A stretch of 64,000 bases of DNA from Pratylenchus scribneri (lineage: Eukaryota > Nematoda > Chromadorea > Rhabditida > Pratylenchidae), in NCBI GenBank assembly GCA_030063045.1, contig JAQSEB010000114.1, forward strand, positions 558,001-622,000, written 5' to 3'. How positions within the stretch are numbered: position 1 is the first letter of the stretch; every line of letters begins with the position of its first letter. A model generated the notes under the pieces. It was not told the origin of the DNA, ran no database searches, and worked only from the letters and a program-made list of their open reading frames with translations. Below are positions 41,501-59,141 of this stretch, piece after piece. The translations under genes were made by a program, and so were the position numbers.

Positions 41501-41778
41501 AACCAAAACCGCTAAACCGTTTTGACCTTTTTCCTTTAAACAAATCCAATATAAATTTGCAGAAACGTCAACTGATTCCAACGGTGTATTTTCCGGCCGA
41601 AAGTATTCACCCACTTTTGCATCGCCACATTATGGCCGGCGTCAAATTCGACTATTCCACAATTTTGGCCACAACGGAGGCGGCGGCGGTGGAAAACTCA
41701 AATGGAAATGGCAACGGCAATGGAAATGGCAACGGCAATGGCGCCGGCGGTGGTCAAACAATTCCGCAACAGAATTGA
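38536..41778 (+). CDS. chaf-1: chromatin assembly factor 1 large subunit (CAF-1 p150-like), 347 residues
   Basis: Exons: 38536-38619, 38667-38843, 38897-38944, 39460-39642, 40058-40147, 40706-40951, 41563-41778; every junction is phase 0. The basic N-terminus is followed by a canonical PCNA-binding PIP box QPDLMSFF (residues 39-46). The conserved core has KAKYYHF, RPPYYGTWRRRS and PFNKEEK, then the acidic TLNYDYDSDDDWEDEP, FFVEHGYLSSDEG and a KER-like charged helix. The C-terminus has LIPTVYFPAESIHPLL (winged-helix region) and ends in a Gly/Asn repeat. CAF-1 deposits H3-H4 at replication forks through PCNA. The protein is far shorter than vertebrate p150 (about 950 residues). Its partner RBBP4 is encoded about 8 kb downstream. 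AATAAA lies near 41938. Confidence 0.92.
39190..39430. repeat. dispersed MITE-like family copy, CAF-1 intron 3
   Basis: It contains GAACCATTAAAACCAAAATT, a TTTAATTGTTGATCAAACCA block, CATGGCAAATTATAT and TCAATGCGTTTTGACC in the family order, ending at AAACCACTGAACCGC. One internal unit is present. Confidence 0.8.
39690..40000. mobile_element. foldback element rich in GAT/GAA repeats, CAF-1 intron 4
   Basis: The left half (GATACTTAAGTACTTCCC, then GAAGATGAAGAGGAGGATG) is mirrored by the right half (CATCATCATCTTCTTCC, then GGGAAGTAAAAGTACTGATA). The left arm is open in the CAF-1 frame and would read a run of Glu/Asp. See the findings. Confidence 0.65.
41185..41530. repeat. dispersed MITE-like family copy, CAF-1 intron 6
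   Basis: It reads in the opposite direction to the ANT-like array: TTGGTCAACAATTAAAGGGT occurs twice, with AAACGGTTTAAACCCAATTT, and TAAGGTTTATAGGTTTAGGA at the right end. Confidence 0.85.
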
Positions 41779-42562
41779 TGATTTTTTTTTGTAATTCGAA
41801 TTTGTTCACTTAAACCACACCCAAAAATGTTGCCTAAATATTATTATTGATTTGATGTTCATTTGCCTATTTAATTTATTTATTCAAAAAGCCAAGATAC
41901 TCTCTCCATTGTCCTATTTATTGATTGATTTTAATTGAATAAAAAATTAAAGTGTAAAAAAATTATTTTTATTTACTTTTGATCGGTTTAATCCAAAATC
42001 CGATGCATCTTATTCCATTATTATTCACAATTTAATGGGTCAACCCAGACATCTAAATCCGAAAAAGACTTCCCAAATCTATACAGAGAAAACAAGAAAT
42101 TTTATATTTTAAGGATTGGCTCTTGGTAGTCTAAATATAGGGTTCAAAGACAAAATTTAAAAAATTTGTTGCAAAATCCGAGCCACGCTGGTTTTAAGTT
42201 TTTTAAAAAAAGTTTGTTTTCGTTTTTTTCCTGTTTTCGATTTTTTGAACAAATTTCGGCTTTTAATTTTATTGATTATAAGCAGCCGACATCGAAGAAA
42301 ATCATTCATCATAAGGTTTAGGGCTAAACCTAAGATTAAAATTTTACGTTTTTAGCTCAAAAAATTTCATTTTTTCTACTTAAAGATTTAGAGATTTTTG
42401 ATGTAGTTCTCTTGGGTATTATAGTTCTTTTGGGCTGACTTGATTTAATTTCCCCACATTTTTTCGTGGACCCAATTCATCATTAATTTACCCACATTTT
42501 TTTCAGCCATTGCTTCCACATCAAAATCATCCACTCCTGCTAGTGGAGACGACACCCAAAAA
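41779..42562. other. CAF-1 3' end and carrier-gene leader
   Basis: The region is AT-rich. A strong acceptor (tttttttcag, ending 42506) precedes the carrier ATG by 56 bases with no visible donor exon. That fits SL trans-splicing or an upstream untranslated exon. Confidence 0.4.
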
Positions 42563-45500
42563 ATGGAAGTTGGCCCCAGCCCAATTGAATTGACCTACAT
42601 TTACATCAAATATCGGCATCCGGGCGTGGCCAATAAATTTGTCAAAGATTTTGGTGCCGGCGCTGCGGCAGCATGCATTGCCAAAACAGTGATTGCCCCC
42701 GTGGAACGGGTCAAACTCATTTTACAGGTTTATTTTCAACTTTATTAAATTATCTAATAAATATTGAATAGGTAAGCTTATTATAAAAATACAGATTAAA
42801 TTTTTTGCTATACTTATCACGGTTATGGGTTTAGCACCAAATCGAAATAGCCACTTCCATCTCAGAGACGATTGAGACGAGCCAAAGCTGATCAGTCAAT
42901 TAACCAATTTAAGTGAACTAAAGTGGCATTTATTAGCATAACAGCCATAAACTTTTTGCTACTCTTCTATATTTAATAGCCGAAACTTTATTCTACAATT
43001 TTTACAAAGATATGGCCAAAAAATAACCTATGTTTTTTTTTTATTTATTGTAATTCATATCCCGGTTTTTTTTATCTTAAATTTATGGTTTTGGATGATC
43101 AATATACCATTCGAATCGGATAGCTAAATATTTTATTTAAATTGGTTGATTGACTGATGAATATGGTCCATCAAAACCTCTGAAATGAAAATGACCGAGA
43201 TGGATGGAAATAACCCACATCAATTTTATTAGGGGTGTTCCGTGTTCATATTAACTACTGACAGCTAATCGATAAGAGCAAGCACCTTTTTGATAAATTG
43301 TAACCTTTTTAAAGTCTAATTGGGAATTGGGTAAATTATTGGATTGTATCGATGGAAAATGCGTCCATTGAACATAATAAAATTTTCATTTTAGTCAAAA
43401 ATTAAATTTGGTCAAAAATAGGATAATTTTTTGAATATTTAAAATTAATTTCCACATTTAAAAATCTTTTTAATTTTCCAGTTACAAGTCTCCCAACAAA
43501 CGATAGCCGCCAACCGGCGTTACAAAGGAATGGTCGATTGTTTTTTGCGAATTCCACGGGAACAGGGCTTTTTGTCATTTTGGCGAGGGAATGTCTCAAA
43601 TGTGTTGAGGGCGGCCAGTCAGGTTTATTAAAATTTTTTAACCAAAAGTAGTTTTTGATTTCTAATAAATCAGAAACCGGTTTGGTCAATTTAACTTACT
43701 TTTGAAACATTCAACCAAAATTGGTTTAAACCGTTAATATGCCCTACAATAGTTTTGAAACATTAAACCAAAATTGTTTTAAACCGTTTAATACCCTTTA
43801 ATTGTTGACCAAACCAAAATTGGTTTAAACCGTTTAATTCCCTTTAATTGTTGACCAAACCAAAATTGGTTTAAACCGTTTAATACCCTTTAATTGTTGA
43901 CCAAACCAAAATTGGTTTAAACCGTTTAATACCCTTTAATTGTTGACCAAACCAAAATTGGTTTAAACCGTTTAATACCCTTTAATTGTTGACCAAACCA
44001 AAATTGGTTTAAACCGTTAATATGCCCTACAATAGTTTTGAAACATTAAACCAAAATTGTTTTAAACCGTTTAATACCCTTTAATTGTTGACCAAACCAA
44101 AATTGGTTTAAACCGTTTAATTCCCTTTAATTGTTGACCAAACCAAAATTGGTTTAAACCGTTTAATTCCCTTTAATTGTTGACCAAACCAAAATTGGTT
44201 TAAACCGTTTATTACCCTTTAATTGTTGACCAAACCAAAATTGGTTTAAACCGTTTAATACCCTATTGTTGACCAAACCAAAATTGGTTTAAACCGTTTA
44301 ATACCCTTTAATTGTTGACCAAACCAAAATTGGTTTAAACCGTTTAATACCCTTTAATTGTTGACCAAACCAAAATGGGTTTAAACCTTTTAATACCCTT
44401 TAATTGTTGACCAAACCAAAATAGGTTTAAACCTTTTAATACCCTTTAATTGTTGACCAAACCAAAATAGGTTTAAACCGTTTAATACCCTTTAATTGTT
44501 GACCAAACCAAAAATGGTTTAAAACCGTTTAATACCCTTTAATTGTTGACCAAACCAAAATTAGTTTAAACCGTTTAATACCCTTTAATTGTTGACCAAA
44601 CCAAAATTGTTTTAAACCGTTTAATACCCTTTAATTGTTGACCAAACCAAAATTGGTTTAAACCGTTTAATTCCCTTTAATTGTTGACCAAACCAAAATT
44701 GTTTTAAACCGTTTAATACCCTTTAATTGTTGACCAAACCAAAATTGGTTTAAACCGTTTAATACCCTTTAATTGTTGACCAAACCAAAATTGTTTTAAA
44801 CCGTTTAATACCCTTTAATTGTTGACCAAACCAAAATTGGTTTAAACCGTTTAATACCCTTTAATTGTTGACCAAACCAAAATTGGTTTAAACCGTTTAA
44901 TACCCTTTAATTGTTGACCAAACCAAAATTGGTTTAAACCGTTTAATACCCTTTAATTGTTGACCAAACCAAAATTGGTTTAAACCGTTTAATACCCTAT
45001 TGTTGACCAAACCAAAATTGGTTTAAACCGTTTAATTCCCTTTAATTGTTGACCAAACCAAAATTGTTTTAAACCGTTTAATACCCTTTAATTGTTGACC
45101 AAACCAAAATTGGTTTAAACCGTTTAATACCCTTTAATTGTTGACCAAACCAAAATTGGTTTAAACCGTTTAATACCCTTTAATTGTTGACCAAACCAAA
45201 ATTGGTTTAAACCGTTTAATACCCTTTAATTGTTGACCAAACCAAAATTGGTTTAAACCGTTTAATACTTTAAAATTGTTTTGAACCATTAAACCAAAAT
45301 TTGTTTAAACCGTTTAATACCCTTTAATTGTTGACCAAACCATGACAAAATATATACCATTCAATGCATCTTGATGAGGTCTACAAAATTGTTTAAAGTT
45401 TGTGAGGTTTAAAATGGTTTCTGATTTACATCGAAAACTACTTTTGGGTAAAAAATAATTACTCAAAAAATTTGGAATTATTTAATTTTTGAAGGAATCC

Positions 45501-48500
45501 ATTGGAATGGCTTCAAAGGAAATGTTCAGGCGATATTGTGTCAAGGAGGAGCACAAAAACACAAATTACCCACTGTTTTTGGCAGGTTTAATTTTTTAAT
45601 ATTTTAATTAAGTTAGTATAAAAACCACATTATTTCTAATTTGCGCAAAACATTGGGTGAATTCCTTTTTGGAATTAGGCTTATCAAAATTCAGCCAAAA
45701 AAATTCTTATTAATTTCCTTTAGCCAAAATGCAAAATCGATGCATAATCCAAAAATCCTACCTGGAATCCAACCCAAAATTCTTAAATTGAAAATTTCTA
45801 AAATGTTTTACTCCGCTCCCACCTTTTTAAGGCCCTATTAGAACTAAATAAAGTCGCTCGTGTTCGGAATTCGAAGAGTTAACTATAAAACGAGAGGGAT
45901 GTTCAATTCAACCCCAAGCGAAAAAGCATCTTCTCTTTTCCAGGTTACTTTTTCGAACAAACCAAACGCCGGGCCATCAGGAATTTACTGATGGGGAGGG
46001 GGAGGGCTCAGATTTTTGGTTAAGTATTTCGTATTTTTGGATATAGAGATTTCGGACTTTTCATTTAAGAATTTCGGTTTATTGTTTGGTTTAAGCATTT
46101 TTAATTAATCTCACAATTTTGCCAATTTAAAATGGGAATTATAACTTGCAAATATTTTTTGGATTTAATTTAAAATTACTTAAATTCTGTAAATATTTTT
46201 TAAATAAAATTTTTCAAATAATTTTTTCAGGCAACTTGTTGGCCGGTGGTCTGGCCGGCGTTTTCACATTCCTTTTCATCTACCCGCTGGACTTTTCGCG
46301 CACACGGTTGGCCGTCGATATGGGCAAGGATCCGGCCTCAAGGGAATTTCGTGGTCTCGTCGATTGCTTCATCAAAGTGGCCAAAAGCGATGGACTCGAA
46401 GGACTTTATCGGTGAGATTTTGAAATTTTTTAGTGGATTTAAAATATTTTTCATAAATCGGACCTTTGATATTTTGGTGAATCCAAGCTATGAAAAAGAA
46501 TAATTAAATGCGGAATAGCCTATAGCTTAAATGATATTTACCTACACCGATTTTTTTTAAGATTTAGAAAAGCTACTTTTTAGAGAACTTTTTGTGCTTT
46601 CAAATGGCATTTAGCCTTTCTTAATTGGTTTTGGTTAGAGTTATGGCCAAAAGAATTTCATAGGTTTTGAATAGTCCCTTTTTTTGGATTTTTGATTTTT
46701 CCCATTTATTTTTAGGCCATAGGTCTTTAAATGGCCTAAGGCCTAGGAGCAGTCTAACAAGTTTCCTACCAAGCTATTTTGGCTCTATAAAACATTGTAT
46801 TTCGGCTACTAATTTACAATAGAATATTCAAAAATGCATAAAAGCGTCTAAAAATTCCGAAACATTTCCCCAAACGGATTTCGAATCTTTGTGATCTAAA
46901 TTTTTCAAAAATGAGAGTTTCCCTATAGGTCAATAATTTTTGGAAAATTTTTTTACTTAATCTAGACAGACCTAATTCCGGATCACATTCATTGAATTTC
47001 TTCTAATTTCCCTTTAAAACATTTAAATTTATTAATCCAAAAAAGAATTCCCAATTTTTCCAGCGGTTTCCTGCCCTCAATCCAATACATTTTCCTGTAC
47101 CGTGCCGCCTACTATGGCCTCTTCGACTCATTGAAAGTGTTCGCCTCCAAAACGGGCAGCTCGACAGGGAAAGATGTGAATTTTGGTGCGGCATTGGCCA
47201 TTGGACAGGTGCCCAAAAATTGAAAATTATTCAATTTTTAATCCATAAAATCCGTAAAATTTAGCTCTCCGCTTTGGTGGCCGCCCTAATTTCCTACCCG
47301 CTGGACACCGTTCGACGCCGTTTAATGATGCAATCGGGCAGGGAAAAGCCCGAGTATCGGGGGACCAAGGATTGTTTTAAGGCAAGTTTTGTACCAAATA
47401 AATTTTCCAACTTACTGAATATAATGGTCTACATTCACAAACCAAATATACCCAAAATTGGGATAGAACTTTGGTCAAAACGCATTGAATGGTAGGTATA
47501 TAATTTGTCTAATGGTTTGGTCAACAATTAAAGTGTATTAAACGGTCAATACTGGAGTACATGCAAGTTTTTATCTCGTTCTCCAATCGCGTCAAAAATG
47601 ATACCAATCGACTCCTCTCGATGAGACGGGTCAAATGAGTGCACGCACTAATCAATCCGAACACTAACAAAAAAGTTATGACCTCAAGAAAATCACAAAA
47701 GTGCTTGATCCCCCCTATGGGTCAAAATTCGAAAAAAACTTTGAAATTTTTTTTATTAGCCATATTATAGCTCATTCGACGCGGATTGATGAACAGAGTT
47801 AGAATCTGCCATCGATTTCGCATAAAACTCAAAACAAAGAAAGTTACGGCCATTTTAGTCTCGCTGGAATTTGTTGGAACTGCGGAGGAATGTAAGAGTG
47901 GACTCCGGAGTGTGCGTAGCCGAAGCGCGGGAACTGGACGAGCTTGTGGCGAGCGAAGCGAGCCAAGGCTCGTCTGGTCGCGCGGAGGCGGAGCACACGG
48001 AGGAGTCCACTCTGAAATGCCCACCGGAGCAGTTCCAATCCGTATTTTCTTTGCGCGACTGTAACTTTTTTAATTTTTTGGTCATAACTTTTTTGTCAGT
48101 GATTGGATCGATTAGCGTGCGCTCATTCAACTCAACTCGTCGAGAGCAATCGATTGGTACCAAATTTGACTCGATTAGAGCACTAGATAAAAACTTGCAT
48201 GTTCGCCAGGATCGTCCTTTTAGTTTATTGGTTTAAAATTATTTTACGGTATTAAACGGTTTAAACCTATTTGGTTTAATGGTTCAAAACTAATTAAAGG
48301 TTTTAAACCGTTTAAACCAATTTTGGTTTAATGGTTTAAAACTATTTTAAGGTTTTAGACGGTTTAAACCAATTTTGGTTCAAAACTTAGTTTAGAACCT
48401 AAGCCAAAACATAATAAAATGATGTGCCTTGACGAGATTTATCGATTGGGTATAAGGTTTGGTTGGTTTAGGATAAACCACTGCCGTTATTCTCATTTTT

Positions 48501-48779
48501 TAATCCACCAATTTGTTTAAATTTCCATTCAAATTCAATCAATTTTTGCAGAAAATCTATCGATCCGAGGGCATGAGCGCATTCTTCAGTGGTTTCATGG
48601 TGAATGCCATTCGTGGATTCGGTGCTGCGCTGGTGTTGGCCATCTACAACGATTTGAGCAAATACATCAATCCTACACCTCCTCCACCGGCCATAACAGT
48701 GGAAAAGAAGGAAAAAACAGCAGTAGAAGAGAAGAATGCCAATGGAAGCAATATAGAAAAGAATATTAGAAGAAATTGA
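42563..48779 (+). CDS. ADP/ATP-translocase-like mitochondrial carrier, 355 residues
   Basis: Exons: 42563-42727, 43482-43622, 45495-45585, 46231-46411, 47064-47208, 47265-47381, 48552-48779; phases agree. The protein has three mitochondrial-carrier repeats with signatures [20 protein letters not shown] and [10 protein letters not shown], each followed by the [DE]G.. helix motif. The nearest family is ANT (SLC25A4-like), which exchanges matrix ATP for cytosolic ADP across the inner membrane. The ANT hallmark RRRMMM reads RRRLMM here, so the copy is divergent. A 35-residue Pro-rich then Lys/Glu-rich tail after the last span is absent from standard ANTs (about 300 residues). The frame is also open upstream of the chosen ATG to the acceptor at 42506. 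Intron 6 uses a GC donor (AAG|gcaagt). Introns 2 and 6 carry repeat insertions. Confidence 0.88.
43636..45455. repeat. MITE-like element with expanded 46-bp minisatellite, carrier intron 2
   Basis: Inverted ends (ACCAAAAGTAGTTTTTGATT at about 43636 and its inverse near 45430-45455) enclose about 35 tandem copies of a 46-bp unit. The unit consists of TTGACCAAACCAAAATTGG, then TTTAAACCGTTTAATACCC and TTTAATTG. GGTTTAAACC within the unit is a perfect palindrome. Unit variants (GGTTT/TGTTTT, AATACCC/AATTCCC) recur in blocks. Confidence 0.92.
47559..48202. mobile_element. foldback element with nested GC-rich palindrome, carrier intron 6
   Basis: Inverted arms of about 125 bp start with ACATGCAAGTTTTTATCT and end near AAAAAAGTTATGACC; they are imperfect but continuous. 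Within the loop a second, GC-rich inverted pair (AGAGTGGACTCC at 47891 and its inverse near 48012) is itself flanked by GGAACTGC and GCAGTTCC. It interrupts a copy of the dispersed 46-bp-unit family (left part to about 47548, right part from about 48225). Confidence 0.8.
48225..48500. repeat. dispersed MITE-like family copy, carrier intron 6
   Basis: It contains AAACGGTTTAAACC blocks with TTTGGTTTAATGGTTCAAAA two to three times, then a TTGACGAGATTTATCGATTGG block and GGTTTAGGATAAACCACTG. Confidence 0.85.
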
Positions 48780-56539
<7,760 letters not shown>

Positions 56540-56973
56540 ATTGTCACAAAGAGAAGAAATTGCCGAAGAAAATGAATTTTTTGGAGAATGATGATGATTT
56601 TATGTTTTGAACCAATTTTTCAGTTAATTTATTTTATTTTTTGGTTGTTTTTTGTCTAAAAATTTTCCTCCATTCACATATTTTTGATGTATCTCGACAA
56701 GAACCCTCCAATTCCCTCTAAAAAGCCGGATCCAATACATTTGTTCTTTATTTTGATTCAATTTATTTCAATTTAATTTCTCTTTAAATACACACAAAAT
56801 TCCTCTCTTTTATGTTTTCTCATCGACCAATAATAAACATAAATATTTTTCGATAAAATTGGCAATTTAATTCGTAAAATTTAATCCTTGAATTTGTTGA
56901 AATTCAATGGAATATTTAATTCATTTTTTTATTAAATATTTAAATTTACAATTAATAGAAAAAGCAGCAAAAA

Positions 56974-57827
56974 ATGAGCCATGATAAAGTGTGGGACACG
57001 AGCAAAATCAAACCGGATTGGCGCTATCCAATCACAACACCGAATACTCCATTGGCAGGTGGGAGAGACTTAATTTTGGCAGAAATTTATTCAATTTAAT
57101 ATTTGGAAAACATCAAATGCGATTAATCACAAAATTGGAATTTTAGCCAGAAAATTGAATTGAAATTTTTAGCAAAAATTTCCCAAATTTAATTTTGGCA
57201 TTTTTATTAGTCAATTTCCTTTACAAAAAATCAAAACATGAGAAATTTTTTCCATTCTCGGCCAAAATTACTTAAAAATGGCAATTAAAAATTCTGACAT
57301 TTTTAGCAAAAATACCTCAACTTAATTTTGGCATTTATATAATAGCTGCCATTTTCCTAGAATTTAGAAAATTTATAGAATTTTTTTATCAAAAATAAGA
57401 GAGACAAAAATTTGATTAATTTATTCCATTCTCAGCCAAAATTTTATTCCAGAAATTTTATTTTTCAGTCCACAAAATTACAAAAATTAGTCTAAATTAG
57501 ATTATGTAATATTTTTAATTAAAAAAAATGCCTCTGGCTATTCAATAATTTTCCCTTTTTCTATTTTCAGGCAAAATTGTTGACTACGTTTACTTCGCTT
57601 TCACTCATCCAAAATTCCGATTTGCCTTGGTAAGCATTTTTTCCATTTTTAATCCCAAATTTCCTCTCATTTTATAGTATGGTTCTGCCTGGACACTGGT
57701 TGGGGTTGCCGCCGTCGTTTGTACGATGGATGCCATAGAAGCGAGGAAAGAATGGAATGCACGATTCAAACGGCCCGAGGGCACATATCCACCGGGGGAT
57801 GGCAGCAGCGGCGATGCGAAGAAATGA
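56974..57827 (+). CDS. small single-span protein, 97 residues, function unknown
   Basis: Exons: 56974-57058, 57571-57629, 57678-57827; phases agree. The N-terminal 28 residues are polar (ends PITTPNTPLAG), then KIVDYVYFAFTHPKFRFALYG leads into one hydrophobic helix (WTLVGVAAVVCTMDAI). A basic, Pro/Gly-rich tail ends DAKK. The size, single span and flanking basic residues are like small accessory subunits of mitochondrial respiratory complexes, but I cannot name one. It starts 434 bases after the RBBP4 stop in the same direction. An acceptor-like site (attaatag) lies 15 bases before the ATG, so SL trans-splicing is possible. AATAAA lies near 57891. Confidence 0.8.
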
Positions 57828-59141
57828 TGATTTTTGGAAGATGGAACAAAATTTAAAGACCGAAATAGGATCGCAAAAACCCAATATATTTGAAATAAAA
57901 TTTTGATTTTTAATTGTATTTAATTTTATTAATTAAAAATATTATTGAATTATGGGTTAAGGATTGATCAACTTCTTTGCTTATAATGGAATTGAGCCAT
58001 TATCATAAATTGTATGATTCATTCAAATTCAAATCACAAAAGAGGAATAAAAAATTGCTTAAATTTCCTGAGGGCATATGGAATAATTGAAATGGAAATT
58101 TGCATAAATTCATTTTTAATTAGGCTTCATTTGATTATTAATTTTAGCCCTATTAGCTTTAACATTTTTGCCCGGGGAAATATGAAATTGAAAGTGGTAT
58201 GGAAATTTGCAAAATTCATTTTAAAGTTAGCCTAATTTACTTAATTCCATTGGAATTATTCCCATTTTTATTCATAAAATCCAATATAAAGATATTATTT
58301 TTATATTAAATTTGTAATTTAAATGTTTCCAAAAAATTTACATTTTTTCTTGACCAATAGGCGTTTTTGTTTTTTTATTCATTTTATACGAATTGGGTAA
58401 AACAATATAAATTTGATAAATTCTTGATTAAAAATTATTAAATGGTTAAATATAATACAAAAATCATTATCCAAAGGGATGGTATTTAATTTGCCGAATA
58501 GAATATTGAAAATGCCGAAAAATCTTTCTTGTCGAAAAAAAAACATTTTGTTTTTTAGGCCATATAACTTGGTCCCATTCACATGCTTCATTAAGATTTC
58601 CTAACTCCTAGACCTTATCCCCTAATCCCATGCTTGCCCTGAACCCTAACCGTAAACCTAAACCCCTAGTTACGATCAAGTTATAAACCAAAAACGGTTT
58701 GCGACATTATATTCTATTCGGCATTTTAAATATTTCCCTTATCAAAAGTAATATCAAAATTTTCTAAAATTAGGTATGAAATTGAATTCCTCTCATCATT
58801 GCACAATATTAATCATCATACCCATCACTAATAAGGAAAAAAAAATAATTTACTATCTTCACCAAATTAAAAGCCCCTTCCTCCTTGTTTTTTTAATTAA
58901 TAAAAAAAAGTAAAAGGTAAAAATGAATCGGCTGATATAAGCACCTATTTGGCCACACACAGAACCCACACGCGTACAGTCAATCTGTGTTGTTTTTCCA
59001 ATTTCTTGATGACGGACTCATCATTTCATTTTGCTTTTAATAATATTATCGTCATTTATTTTTCCATTTATTTTTCCATTCATTTTTAATTTTTTATAAC
59101 TAATATTAAGTATTTTTGTCATTATTTAGATACAAAATAAA
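57828..59141. other. intergenic with segmental duplication and TTAA hairpin
   Basis: The 3' end of the 97-residue gene and the sequence after it (about 57815-58735) recur, diverged, at about 62957-63690. The hairpin copy is listed separately. The rest is AT-rich. Confidence 0.55.
58486..58729. mobile_element. TTAA-flanked hairpin MITE, copy 1
   Basis: Inverted ends ATTTGCCGAATAGAATAT lie between TTAA at 58486-58489 and TTAA at 58726-58729. The loop reads CCCCTAATCCCATGCTTGCC then CTGAACCCTAACC. The same loop appears inverted in the copy at 63426-63681. Confidence 0.75.

Noticed and set aside
47786..48236. Several 90-120-codon frames on both strands in carrier intron 6
   Set aside because: They arise from the GC-rich palindrome of a foldback element. 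Both strands are open because of the symmetry.
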